Below, piece after piece: positions 45,277 through 54,302 of a stretch of 64,000 nucleotides of DNA. Location: assembly GCA_963805325.1 (NCBI GenBank), contig CAWDTS010000015.1, positions 1 through 64,000 on the forward strand. Reading direction: 5' to 3'. The first letter of the stretch is position 1; every line of letters begins with the position of its first letter. A program made the translations under genes and the position numbers. The stretch comes from DASWJZ01 sp963805325. GTDB taxonomy: Bacteria > Pseudomonadota > Alphaproteobacteria > Rhizobiales > Afifellaceae. The notes under the pieces were generated by a model that searched no databases, had not been told where the DNA came from, and saw only the letters and a program-made list of their open reading frames with translations.

Positions 45277-46221
45277 TCACCCGAAATTATAGTCGGCGGA
45301 GAGCGCTGCGGTCAGCCGGTTATTACGCGCCACGAACCCGGTCAGGAACTCGTGCAGCCCGGCCTGGAAGATCGTGTCCATGCTCATCGTCATCAGCATG
45401 TTGCGCGTCTCAGCGACGAGATCGGCGGACGGCGGCCTGCGATCGTAGAGGACGCAGAGCCCCTCGATCGCGGCGCTCAGCCAATCGTAGCAGAAGCGCA
45501 GCGAGCGCGGCATCTCCGCATGCAGGATCAGAAAGTCGGCGACGTTCCACGGCCTGTAGGTCTCGTGGAACACGTGCCGGTAGGCACGGTGGCCAGAGAC
45601 GGAGCGCAGGATCGTCTCCCACTGATAGGTGTCGACCTCGCCGCCGATCATCTGGTTGCTCGGCAGGAGAATGAAATATTTCACGTCGAGGATTCGAGCG
45701 GTGTTGTCGGCGCGCTCCACGAACGCGCCGAGTTGGCTGAAGAAATAGCTGTCGTCGCGCAGGATCGTGCCGAGCAGCGAGCCACGAAAGAGCGCGGTGC
45801 GCTGCCGGATCCAGTCGATCAGCTCCGGCAGCTGCGCCGCCGTCATGTCCTTCGGCCTGAGCGCGTCAAAGGCGAGCCAAGTGGAGTTCATCGCCTCCCA
45901 CATGTCGCGCGTGATCTTGGTGCGGACGAAACGGGCATTGGTGCGCGCGCTTTTGAGGCAAGAGCGGACCGAGGAGGAATTGTCGTCGTCGAAAAGCAGG
46001 AAATTGAACGCCTTGTCGAACGAGCTATCGCCGTATTTTTCGAGGAACTGGTCGATCACGCCGGCGCTCGTCAATGTCGAGCGCCATTCCTCGCGGTAGC
46101 CGTCACCGGCGTGGGCGATGAGCGAGATGCGAAAGCCGACCTCGGCGAGCCGCGCCATATTCTCCGCACGCTCGATCTGCCGCGACATCCAGAACAGGCT
46201 CTCGGCGGTGCGTCCAAGCAT
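45277..46221 (-). CDS. alpha-E domain protein (COG2307)
   Basis: A 314-residue, almost entirely alpha-helical protein beginning MLGRTAESLFWMSRQIERAENMARL, the usual opening of the alpha-E family, with SQLGAFVERADNTARILDVKYF as a second conserved helix. The biochemical role is unknown, but it is consistently encoded with circularly permuted ATP-grasp and transglutaminase-like proteins. It starts 3 bp after the ATP-grasp stop. Confidence 0.9.
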   Translation of the reverse strand: MLGRTAESLFWMSRQIERAENMARLAEVGFRISLIAHAGDGYREEWRSTLTSAGVIDQFLEKYGDSSFDKAFNFLLFDDDNSSSVRSCLKSARTNARFVRTKITRDMWEAMNSTWLAFDALRPKDMTAAQLPELIDWIRQRTALFRGSLLGTILRDDSYFFSQLGAFVERADNTARILDVKYFILLPSNQMIGGEVDTYQWETILRSVSGHRAYRHVFHETYRPWNVADFLILHAEMPRSLRFCYDWLSAAIEGLCVLYDRRPPSADLVAETRNMLMTMSMDTIFQAGLHEFLTGFVARNNRLTAALSADYNFG

Positions 46222-46224
46222 GCG

Positions 46225-47667
46225 TTAATCCTGCAGCACCCAGGTGTCCTTGGTGCCGCCGCCCTGCGAGGAATTGACGACGAGCGAGCCCTTCTTGAGC
46301 GCCACCCGCGTGAGTCCGCCGGGCACGAGACGCACACGGTCGCCGACAAGGACGTAGGGGCGAAGATCCACGTGGCGCGGTGCGATCCCGCTCTGCGTCA
46401 CGGCCGGGCATGTGGAAAGCGCCAGCGTCGGCTGCGCGATGTAGTTCGCCGGCCGCGCCTTGAGTTTCCTGCGGAACGCCTCGATCTCGCGTCGCGTGGA
46501 GGCCGGCCCCACCAGCATGCCGTAGCCGCCCGAGCCGTGGACTTCCTTCACCACCAGCTCCGGCAAATGCTCCAGCACATAGGCGAACTCTTCCTTGATC
46601 GAGCAGCGCCAGGTCGGCACATTCTTCAGGATCGGACGCTGGCCGGTATAGAACTGGATGATCTCCGGGACGTAGGCGTAGACCGCCTTATCGTCGGCGA
46701 TGCCGCCGCCAGGCGCGTTGACGATCGTCACGCGCCCCGCGCGGTAAAGGTCCATCAGCCCCGGCACGCCAAGCGTGGAATCGGGCCGGAAAGTGAGCGG
46801 GTCGAGGAAATCGTCGTCGAGCCGCCGATAGATCACGTCGAGGCGCTCGCGGCCCTGCGTGGTGCGCATGTAGAGGTAGCCGTCCTCCACCAGGAGGTCC
46901 TGTCCCTCGACCAGCTCCACGCCCATCTGGTCGGCGAGGAAGGAGTGCTCGAAGAACGCCGAATTGTAGATGCCCGGCGTCAGCACCGCCACCTTGGGAT
47001 CGCCGTCGCAAGCGGGCGGCGCCACCGCCTGCAACGTCCTGAGCAGGAGTTCGGGGTACTGCGAGACCGGCGCCACCGAATGACTGGCGAAAAGCTCCGG
47101 GAAGAGATGCATCATCGTCTCCCGGTTCTCCAGCATGTAGGACACGCCCGAGGGCGTGCGGAGATTGTCTTCCAGCACGTAGAACTCGTTCTCGCTCACG
47201 CGCACGATGTCCACGCCGATGATGTGGGCATAGACGTTGAGGGCCGGCGAGTGGCCGATCATTTCCGGGAGATACGCCTCGTTCCCCATCACGAGGTCGG
47301 CCGGAACGCGGCCCGAGCGGATGATCTCCTGGCGGTGGTAGATGTCGTAGAGGAAGGCGTTCAGGGCGCGCACGCGCTGCTCGATGCCGCGCTCCAGGAG
47401 TCGCCACTCCTGCGCGGAGATGATGCGCGGGACGAGATCGAAGGGGATCAGCCGCTCGAGCGCGTTCTCAGTCCCGTAAACCGAGAACGTGATGCCGAGC
47501 CGGCGGAAAAGCGTCTCGGCTTCCTGCTGCTTGCGTTTCAGGCTGAGCTTCGTATGGCCCTCGAGCCATTGCGCAAGTACGGCGTAAGCTGGGCGGACAG
47601 CCCCACCGGCATTCAACATCTCGTTGAATGCCGCCGTTGCTGGGACCTCACCACCCTGAACGTTCAC
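46225..47667 (-). CDS. circularly permuted ATP-grasp protein (COG2308)
   Basis: The 480-residue protein matches the permuted ATP-grasp family: VLEDNLRTPSGVSYMLENRE and LTPGIYNSAFFEHSFLADQMG, then DVIYRRLDDDFLDPLTF, VNAPGGGIADDKAVYAYVP and the lysine-rich VVKEVHGSGGYGMLVGP that binds ATP. Such enzymes are predicted to ligate an amino acid or peptide to a carboxylate. It is the first gene of the operon and starts at GTG 47667. The product is unidentified in any organism I know of. Confidence 0.9.
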   Translation of the reverse strand: MNVQGGEVPATAAFNEMLNAGGAVRPAYAVLAQWLEGHTKLSLKRKQQEAETLFRRLGITFSVYGTENALERLIPFDLVPRIISAQEWRLLERGIEQRVRALNAFLYDIYHRQEIIRSGRVPADLVMGNEAYLPEMIGHSPALNVYAHIIGVDIVRVSENEFYVLEDNLRTPSGVSYMLENRETMMHLFPELFASHSVAPVSQYPELLLRTLQAVAPPACDGDPKVAVLTPGIYNSAFFEHSFLADQMGVELVEGQDLLVEDGYLYMRTTQGRERLDVIYRRLDDDFLDPLTFRPDSTLGVPGLMDLYRAGRVTIVNAPGGGIADDKAVYAYVPEIIQFYTGQRPILKNVPTWRCSIKEEFAYVLEHLPELVVKEVHGSGGYGMLVGPASTRREIEAFRRKLKARPANYIAQPTLALSTCPAVTQSGIAPRHVDLRPYVLVGDRVRLVPGGLTRVALKKGSLVVNSSQGGGTKDTWVLQD

Positions 47668-47925
47668 GACGCCCCGTCACCTGCTTCCCACGGAAGGTTA
47701 AAGACTGCCGCTTATCTGGTCACGCCCGAATCTCGTGCGCAAGCTGCCTATCCGCTGGGCAGCGCCGATCGGCGTAACATTTGGTCCATGCCATGCGGGT
47801 TTGGGGAGGGCGGCGCGGCCGGGAAGCCCGGCCTGCCCTAGGGACGCGAATCCAGGGCGGCGCCGTCCTCGGCAACGGTCGATGCAAAAGCCTTGCCAAT
47901 CTCCGCGATGGCAGTGCATCCCGCT

Positions 47926-49218
47926 TCATGCGGCGCCGGGCTGCGCCTGCGGTCTCAGCCACGGTACATATTCGCCGCCCCAGACGCGATTCCGTCCGGC
48001 ATCCTTGGCGCTGTAAAGCCGCGCATCCGCGCAGGCGAAGAGCGTCTCGAGCGTGGCGCCATCATTTGGGGTCGTCGCCACGCCAACGCTGATCGTCAGC
48101 ATCTCGCCGATCGCGGAAACGCGGGTTCGCGCGACGAGGGTACGGAGCCGCTCGGCAAGCTTCAGCGCGTAGGGCGCGTTGAGGCCGGGGCAAAGGAGCG
48201 CGAATTCCTCTCCGCCGTAGCGGTAGAGCCGGTCGCCGTCGCGCTTGCCCAATTCTAGGAGACCTGTGATTTGACACAGCGCGCGGTCGCCGGCCGCGTG
48301 CCCGTGCCGGTCGTTCGCGCGCTTGAAGTGGTCGATGTCGATCACGAGCAGGCTGAGCGGCTCTCCCGCAGCAGCCATCGCCTTCGCGAGCGCCGCGCCG
48401 TCCGTTTCGAAGCGCGAGCGGCTCAGCGCCCCAGTCAGGCTGTCGTGTCCGGATCTCTCCAGGAGATCCTCGTAGCGCTCGCGGTATGTGAGCGTGTCGA
48501 ACACGTCGGTAACGAGCGGAGGAACGGAATCGGCGGCGCGCGGTCGCTCGAACCAGCGGAGATAGATGCCGGTCAGGAGGCAATAGCAAAGTCCGGTCGC
48601 CATCTTGGCGAGCCATCCGCCGATCAGCACGGTCACCGGCGCACCAAAGAATATGTGCAGCGCGAGATAGAAACCCACCTGGTCGAAGGTCAAAACCACC
48701 GCCGAAGCGATCCAGATCCGGAGCGTCATCCGTCCGCCGAAACGGCGTCCCAGATGCTCGTAGATCAGGATGATAAGGATGGAATCGATGAAAAGGAGGA
48801 GCGTCCCCCAGATCATCAGCCAGCCCATCTGGTTCATGAGGACGAAATCCGGGAGCGCCCCCGGCGAAAGCGGTGTGACCACGTGGAAGCGCATCACGAA
48901 GACGAGCGCCACCATCAGGAAATTGCCGATCAGAAGTCCGTAGATCGGCTGCCGCACCGCCGCCGCGTCCTCGCGAATATAGAGGAGCAGCAGCATGATG
49001 AGCTTGCCGGTGAAGAGAACCGTCGAGCCCGGCGAGATGGCGATACCGAAAGGAAACTGCAGATAGAGGATCGCGGCGAGGTAGGTCTCGAGGAAGTGCA
49101 TCACCCCGAGCGCACAGATGAAAACGCCCAGCCCGAAGCGATGACGCATCCGGAAGATGCCGGCCATCGCCCCGAAATAGAGCAAGACTTCTGCCGCTAG
49201 CAGAACGACGTTCTGCAC
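47926..49218 (-). CDS. membrane-bound diguanylate cyclase (GGDEF)
   Basis: The 430-residue protein has about seven transmembrane helices in the first 230 residues, then a GGDEF domain with the active-site motif GGEEF in LYRYGGEEFALLCPG. An RxxD inhibitory site (RDGD) lies five residues before it, so c-di-GMP feedback is expected. It makes c-di-GMP in the cytosol from GTP in response to a membrane signal. The start is GTG 49218. It is monocistronic, downstream (same strand) of the oxidoreductase gene. Confidence 0.9.
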   Translation of the reverse strand: MQNVVLLAAEVLLYFGAMAGIFRMRHRFGLGVFICALGVMHFLETYLAAILYLQFPFGIAISPGSTVLFTGKLIMLLLLYIREDAAAVRQPIYGLLIGNFLMVALVFVMRFHVVTPLSPGALPDFVLMNQMGWLMIWGTLLLFIDSILIILIYEHLGRRFGGRMTLRIWIASAVVLTFDQVGFYLALHIFFGAPVTVLIGGWLAKMATGLCYCLLTGIYLRWFERPRAADSVPPLVTDVFDTLTYRERYEDLLERSGHDSLTGALSRSRFETDGAALAKAMAAAGEPLSLLVIDIDHFKRANDRHGHAAGDRALCQITGLLELGKRDGDRLYRYGGEEFALLCPGLNAPYALKLAERLRTLVARTRVSAIGEMLTISVGVATTPNDGATLETLFACADARLYSAKDAGRNRVWGGEYVPWLRPQAQPGAA

Positions 49219-49374
49219 CGCTCCGCGCTCCCGCTGGGTCTCGAGAGACGCTAGAAGGGGTTCGTTAACGGTACTTTATCGGTCGCGGCGGCGTGCAAAA
49301 AAGGCTCACGCGAGGCTTTTCACCCTCACCCACGCCCGCTCCTCCGCCGAGCGCAAGGCCGCCGCGATCGTGCG

Positions 49375-50436
49375 CTAAATCTCGTAGGCCTCCTGGAAAT
49401 CCGGGCTGGCGCCCTTCCCCGCTGAAATAGCGTCGATCAGATGCGCCACCTCGATCGTCTTCAGGTCGTTGAAACCGAGCTGGTGCCCGGGCGCCGGACA
49501 GAAATTCCCGTAGGGCGGCGTGTCGGGGCCGGCGAGCAGCATCTTGAAGCCCTTCCGCTTTTCCGAATGGTCGGCGGAGTAAAGCTTGAGCTCGTTGAAA
49601 CGCTCCTGCGTGAAGACAAGCGAGCCGCGAGAGCCGACGAGCTCGAATTCGAGCTGCATCTTGCGGCCGAGCGTGACCCAACTCGCGGTGAGGGTCCCAA
49701 GCACGCCGTTCTGGAAGCGTGCGACAAGATGACCGTGGTCGTCGATCGTCACGGGCCTCGGGCCGTCCGGCGATGGGCGGAGCGGATGCAGCGTGCCGGT
49801 CGCGGCCGAGATTTCCTCGACCGGCCCGACAAGGAAGCGCGCCAGCGAAACGATGTGGCTGCCGAGATCCATCAGTACGCCGCCGCCGACCGGGTCGGTA
49901 CGGAAGCTGTGCGGCGCCTCGGGATCGACCATGTAGTCCTCGGCATGGATGCCGCGGAAGGCGATGATCTCGCCAATTTCGCCCGACGCCGCGATCTCGC
50001 GGGCGAGTCCTACGATCGGGTTCTTCAGGTAGTTGAAGCCGGCGAGCGTCACGAGGCCCGAGGCACGCGCCGCCTCCGCCATCTCCCTGGCATCGGCAAG
50101 CGTCGCGGCGAGCGGCTTTTCGCAATAGACGGCTTTGCCAGCGGCAAGCGCGGCGAGCGCGATGGGCTTGTGCAGATGGTTTGGAGCCGTGATCGAGACG
50201 ACGTCGACCGAAGGGTCTTCCACGAGCGCGCGCCAGTCGCCCACCGCCTTCGCAAAACCGAGCTGCCGCGCGGCTTCGCTCGCCTGCGCTTCGCTCTGGT
50301 CCGCGAGCACGGCGAGCTCCGGCCTCAGCGGCAGGTCGAAGACCTGCGACACCGCATTGAAGGCGAAAGCATGGGCGCGGCCCATGAAGCCGCTCCCGAC
50401 CAGCCCGACACCGATTCGCCCGGTGTTGTTCCCCAT
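49375..50436 (-). CDS. Gfo/Idh/MocA family oxidoreductase (possible premature stop)
   Basis: The 353-residue protein starts with a Rossmann fold (GVGLVGSGFMGRAHAFAF), followed by APNHLHKPIALAALAAGKAVYCEKPLA with the EKP motif, and LMDLGSHIVSLARFLVG in the second domain. It ends at TAG just after DFQEAYEI. The same frame continues for 22 more codons, RTIAAALRSAEERAWVRVKS and two more residues, to a TGA at 49306. This looks like the normal C-terminal helix of the family, so the TAG is probably a GAG-to-TAG change or an error. It is a likely polyol or sugar dehydrogenase. Confidence 0.85.
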   Translation of the reverse strand: MGNNTGRIGVGLVGSGFMGRAHAFAFNAVSQVFDLPLRPELAVLADQSEAQASEAARQLGFAKAVGDWRALVEDPSVDVVSITAPNHLHKPIALAALAAGKAVYCEKPLAATLADAREMAEAARASGLVTLAGFNYLKNPIVGLAREIAASGEIGEIIAFRGIHAEDYMVDPEAPHSFRTDPVGGGVLMDLGSHIVSLARFLVGPVEEISAATGTLHPLRPSPDGPRPVTIDDHGHLVARFQNGVLGTLTASWVTLGRKMQLEFELVGSRGSLVFTQERFNELKLYSADHSEKRKGFKMLLAGPDTPPYGNFCPAPGHQLGFNDLKTIEVAHLIDAISAGKGASPDFQEAYEI

Positions 50437-50505
50437 TGCGAACGCCTCCTCCCAACTGGGGGAGACGTGTAGCCGGTCTCGCGTGAGCCCGGCAATCGGC
50501 GGAGG

Positions 50506-51417
50506 TCAACCGAATATGACGATGTCGGCACCCTCCACGGCGTAGCGGGCATGATAGAAGTCGCGAATCGCAACAATGCCGTCGTCCGACCAGGTGAGCA
50601 GCACAAAATAGGTGGGCGTGTGCTTCGGATCGCGGGGATCGCCTGCAATGATTGCAGGTCTTCCGTCGACCAGACCGCCGGCGAACCGCCAGTCCACCGC
50701 CTTCGCGTAGTTTGAGAAGTAGGCGCTGACCTCGGCCTTTCCGCGCAGGCCCAAGCGCGCCACGAGATCGAGGCGAACGTCTGCGGCCAGCATATCGCGC
50801 ACGGCGTCAAAGTCGCGCACATTGAAACGATCGACATAGGCTGCGAGGCGCGTACGCTCGGGTTCGGCAAGGACTGGGAGAGGTCTGTCCTCGGGGTCGG
50901 CGGCAAGCTCGCGCAGGCGCGCGCGGCCCCGATGCAGCGACGCCTTCACCGCCGGAATCGACGCTCCCAGAATCTCGCCGATCTCTTCGAGCGAATATCC
51001 GAGAACGTCCATCAGGATGACGCTGCCGCGCTGGGCCGCGGGAAGCGCCATGAAGGTTCTAAGCGCTGCGGCCGCAATCTCGCGGGACTCGACCGGCGAT
51101 TCCGGGTCGGTCAGCAAGTCGGGATCATCCGCTTCCCGCCCGGCGTCGAGCCGGCCGCGACGGCGGACGAGATCGACAGCAGAATTGTGGGCAATGCGGA
51201 AGAGCCACCCCTCGGGGTTCGCGATCGGCCCTGCGCGCGGAAAGGCTTCAACGGCTTTCTCCAGAGCGTGCTGCAGCGCGTCTTCGCCGTCGATGACAGA
51301 ACCCGTCATGCGGGCGCAGTAGCGATGCAGCTTCGGCCGAAGATCGCGGATTAGCCGATCGAGGTCCGGGCGACCGTCATTTCCCACCCCTGCCGGCGCG
51401 TCCTTCGTTTCACTCAT
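50506..51417 (-). CDS. ECF sigma factor with SnoaL-like C-terminal domain (SigJ-type)
   Basis: The 303-residue protein has sigma region 2 (DLRPKLHRYCARMTGSVIDGEDALQ and GWLFRIAHNSAVDLVRRR), region 4 (LPAAQRGSVILMDVLGYSLE and ASIPAVKASLHRGRARLREL) and a roughly 110-residue SnoaL/NTF2-like tail with DRFNVRDFDAVRDMLAADVR. Sigma factors of this kind carry their own regulatory domain in place of a separate anti-sigma factor, and none is encoded nearby. It is divergent from a GST gene, a likely target. The NPDKL linker motif of ECF41 is absent, so it probably belongs to a related group. Confidence 0.85.
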   Translation of the reverse strand: MSETKDAPAGVGNDGRPDLDRLIRDLRPKLHRYCARMTGSVIDGEDALQHALEKAVEAFPRAGPIANPEGWLFRIAHNSAVDLVRRRGRLDAGREADDPDLLTDPESPVESREIAAAALRTFMALPAAQRGSVILMDVLGYSLEEIGEILGASIPAVKASLHRGRARLRELAADPEDRPLPVLAEPERTRLAAYVDRFNVRDFDAVRDMLAADVRLDLVARLGLRGKAEVSAYFSNYAKAVDWRFAGGLVDGRPAIIAGDPRDPKHTPTYFVLLTWSDDGIVAIRDFYHARYAVEGADIVIFG

Positions 51418-51580
51418 GGCGCAAATTCCTAGCCCCCGAGCGGTAGACGCTTTCGCGCGCCAAAAGGATTCGCCGCAAAATCCCTGGCCGCAGGAATCTT
51501 TCGCGCCCCGCCGTTCGTCTCAGCAACGGGATCGATACGATCCGCGTCTCTGGCCGCGCCGCGGCCTAAGGAGGAAAACC

Positions 51581-52228
51581 ATGGAACTTCATACATTCGT
51601 CGGCTCGCCCAACGGGCGGAAGGTGGAAGCCGTCATCGCGCATTTGGGGCTGGAGGTCGAAATCGTCCACATCGAATTCCCGACCGGACTTCGCGCGCCG
51701 CGCTACCTAGCGCTCAATCCGAACGCTATGTCTCCAACGCTCACAGACGGCGATTTCACGCTGACAGAGTCGAACGCCATCATGCAATACTTGGCGGAGA
51801 AGGGCGGCGATGATTCGTTCTTTCCGCGCAGGGCCCGTGCGCGCGCCGACATCGCCCGCTGGCAGTTCTGGGAGACCGCCCACTTCAATCGAGCGTTCGG
51901 GACGCTTGCCTTCGAAACCTTCGCCAAGCCGCGCCTGGGCATCGGCCCGACCGACGATGATCTGGTGCGGAGAGCGCAGGAGAGCCTCGAGCGGTTCGCG
52001 CCCGTTCTGGACCGGCACATGAAGAACCGCCGCTTCGTCGCCGGTGATGCGGTCACTGTGGCCGACTATTCGGTCGCGACCTTCGAGGGCTATCGGGGCA
52101 CCGTTCCCTTCGATTGGTCCCGCTACCCCGCCATCAATGCCTACTTCGACCGCGTCCACGCGCTCGAAGCGTGGGCCAAGACCGCGCCGATCCGCACGAC
52201 GCGGGCAAAGATCGAAGTAGCTGCGTAG
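51581..52228 (+). CDS. glutathione S-transferase family protein
   Basis: The 215-residue protein has the GST N-terminal motif NPNAMSPTLTDGDFTLTESN with cis-proline and the C-terminal AGDAVTVADYSVA. It begins MELHTFVGSPNGRKVEAVI, where S8/N11-type residues could activate glutathione. An ideal AAGGAGG site precedes ATG 51581. The gene is divergent from the SnoaL-tailed ECF sigma gene across 164 bp, suggesting that sigma factor controls it as part of a detoxification response. Substrate unknown. Confidence 0.88.
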   Translation: MELHTFVGSPNGRKVEAVIAHLGLEVEIVHIEFPTGLRAPRYLALNPNAMSPTLTDGDFTLTESNAIMQYLAEKGGDDSFFPRRARARADIARWQFWETAHFNRAFGTLAFETFAKPRLGIGPTDDDLVRRAQESLERFAPVLDRHMKNRRFVAGDAVTVADYSVATFEGYRGTVPFDWSRYPAINAYFDRVHALEAWAKTAPIRTTRAKIEVAA

Positions 52229-52389
52229 CGCGCCCGCACGACGCCCGGGTCGCCACGTGGACGGTGGCGGCCCGGTTCCGCGACATCTGCACTCCCCGTG
52301 AAGCCGTTTTGGGAATTTCGCTCTCTCGCCGACCGCCGCGGGATTGGCTAGAAGGGGTGAAAATCGTTCGTGTTTACCGGGAGGAAAGT

Positions 52390-54231
52390 ATGAAGACCGT
52401 TCGCCTGACCATGGCGCAGGCGCTGGTGCGCTATCTCGTCAACCAGAAGACCGAGATCGACGGGGACATCGTGCCCCTCTTCCCGGGCGTCTTTGCCATT
52501 TTCGGACACGGCAACGTCACCTGCCTGTCCGAGGCCCTTGAGGCCGTGAAGGACGAGTTCCCGACCTGGCGCGGGCAGAACGAGCAGTCGATGGCGCTTG
52601 CCGCGGTCGGCTTCGCCAAGGCAAAGCGCCGCCGCCAGATCATGGTCGCGCTCTCCTCGATCGGTCCCGGAGCCGCCAACATGGTCACCGCCGCCGGCTG
52701 CGCCATGGCGAACCGGCTGCCGATCCTGATCCTCGCCGGCGACGTCTTCGCCAACCGCCGCCCCGACCCGGTGCTGCAGCAGGTCGAGCATTTCGGCAAT
52801 CCGACAACGACGGTGAACGACGCCTTCCGCGCCGTGACGCGCTACTGGGACCGCATCACGCATCCGGAGCAGATCATCTCCTCGCTGCCGCAGGCGGTCG
52901 CCATGATGCTCGATCCGGCCGAGTGCGGCCCCGCCTTCCTCAGCCTCTGCCAGGATACGCAGGAGCTCGCCTTCGATTATCCGGAAAGCTTCTTCGAGCC
53001 GCGCATCCATCACATCCGCCGGCAGATGCCCGACCGCGGCGAAATCGCAAGAGCTGCGGCGATGCTGAAAAAGGCCAAGAAGCCGCTCGTCATCGCCGGG
53101 GGCGGCGTTCGCTATTCGCAGGCGGAGCCGGCGCTGACCTTCTTCTCCGAGCGGCACAATCTCCCCGTGGCAGAGACGATCGCCGGCCGGGCTTCGCTCG
53201 TGCACGATCACAAGAACAATGTCGGGCCGATCGGGGTCATCGGCGCGGCGTCCGCCAATGCCCTCGCTGGCGACGCCGACGTGGTCGTCGCCATCGGCAC
53301 GCGGCTCCAGGACTTCACCACCGGCTCGTGGACGGTGTTCTCCCCGGAGGCGCGCATCATCGCCATCAACGCCGGCCGCTTCGACGCGACCAAGCATCGC
53401 GCGCTTCCCGTCGTCGCCGACGCGCGCGAGGCGATTGCGGAGCTCAGCGCGATGCTCGGCGACTGGAAGGTGGACAAGGCGTGGATGAAGCGCGCCGCCA
53501 AGGAATACCAGAGCTGGAACGATATGGTGGCGAAGGCCACCAAGCCGACCAACACCAATGTTCCGAGCTACGCGCAGGTGGTGGGCGCGGTGAACCGCGT
53601 CGCCGACGAGACCGACCTTGCGCTCACCGCCTCCGGCGGCTTCCCCGGCGAGCTTTGCAAGAACTGGCAGGTGAAGAAGCCCGGCACCTTCGATTGTGAG
53701 TTCGGCTTCTCCACGATGGGCTACGAGATCGCCGGCGCATGGGGCGCGAAGATGGCCGATCCCGATCGCGATGTCCTCGTCTTCATCGGAGACGGCGCCT
53801 ATCTGATGATGAACTCGGACATCTATTCCACGGTGCTGACCGGCCATAAGCTCATCGTCATCCTCTGCGACAATGGCGGCTTCGCTGTCATCAACCGCCT
53901 GCAGAACGCCAAGGGCGTGCCCTCGTTCAACAACCAGATCGAGGACTGCAAGATCGTCGAGGAGTTCCGGGTCGACTTCGCCGCGCACGCCGCCTCGATG
54001 GGCGCACTGACGCGCAAGGTGGAAGGCCTGACCGACCTTGAGGACGCGATCCGCTGGGCGAAGAAAAACGACCGCACGACGCTGATCGAGGTCAAGACCG
54101 ACGCCTATCAGTGGACGCCGGGCGATGCCTGGTGGGACGTCGGCGTGCCGGAAGTCTCGACCCGCGCCGCCGTCAAGAAGGCGCGCAAAGAACAGGCCGA
54201 GGGCCGTAAGAAGCAGCGCGTCGGAGTCTGA
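52390..54231 (+). CDS. iolD: 3D-(3,5/4)-trihydroxycyclohexane-1,2-dione hydrolase
   Basis: The 613-residue ThDP enzyme starts MKTVRLTMAQALVRYLVNQ, as IolD proteins do, and has the family stretch FPGVFAIFGHGNVTCLSEAL, catalytic-glutamate segment WRGQNEQSMALAAVGFAKAK and ThDP/Mg motif GDGAYLMMNSDIYSTVL with CDNGGF. It opens the six-membered ring in myo-inositol breakdown, acting on the product of IolE, which is encoded 1.5 kb downstream. ATG 52390 follows GAGGAAAG. iolB, iolC and iolA are not in the window. Confidence 0.95.
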   Translation: MKTVRLTMAQALVRYLVNQKTEIDGDIVPLFPGVFAIFGHGNVTCLSEALEAVKDEFPTWRGQNEQSMALAAVGFAKAKRRRQIMVALSSIGPGAANMVTAAGCAMANRLPILILAGDVFANRRPDPVLQQVEHFGNPTTTVNDAFRAVTRYWDRITHPEQIISSLPQAVAMMLDPAECGPAFLSLCQDTQELAFDYPESFFEPRIHHIRRQMPDRGEIARAAAMLKKAKKPLVIAGGGVRYSQAEPALTFFSERHNLPVAETIAGRASLVHDHKNNVGPIGVIGAASANALAGDADVVVAIGTRLQDFTTGSWTVFSPEARIIAINAGRFDATKHRALPVVADAREAIAELSAMLGDWKVDKAWMKRAAKEYQSWNDMVAKATKPTNTNVPSYAQVVGAVNRVADETDLALTASGGFPGELCKNWQVKKPGTFDCEFGFSTMGYEIAGAWGAKMADPDRDVLVFIGDGAYLMMNSDIYSTVLTGHKLIVILCDNGGFAVINRLQNAKGVPSFNNQIEDCKIVEEFRVDFAAHAASMGALTRKVEGLTDLEDAIRWAKKNDRTTLIEVKTDAYQWTPGDAWWDVGVPEVSTRAAVKKARKEQAEGRKKQRVGV

Positions 54232-54260
54232 CCTTACGATCATTTGTTGAATGGCACGAA

Positions 54261-54287
54261 GCCGGCGCCGCGCGGGGCGGCGCCGGC
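54261..54287. terminator. bidirectional hairpin between iolD and the SGNH hydrolase
   Basis: A perfect 11-bp stem, GCCGGCGCCGC (54261-54271) with GCGGCGCCGGC (54277-54287), with a 5-base loop in the 71-bp gap between convergent stops. No T tract follows. Confidence 0.65.
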
Positions 54288-54302
54288 CTACCGACGCGCG
54301 GG

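Noticed and set aside
45352..47841. 829-codon plus-strand frame opposite the alpha-E and ATP-grasp genes
   Set aside because: Antisense shadow of two conserved coupled genes; no recognisable motif.
52348..54243. 631-codon minus-strand frame opposite iolD
   Set aside because: Antisense of a strongly conserved ThDP enzyme, no ribosome site and low-complexity composition.
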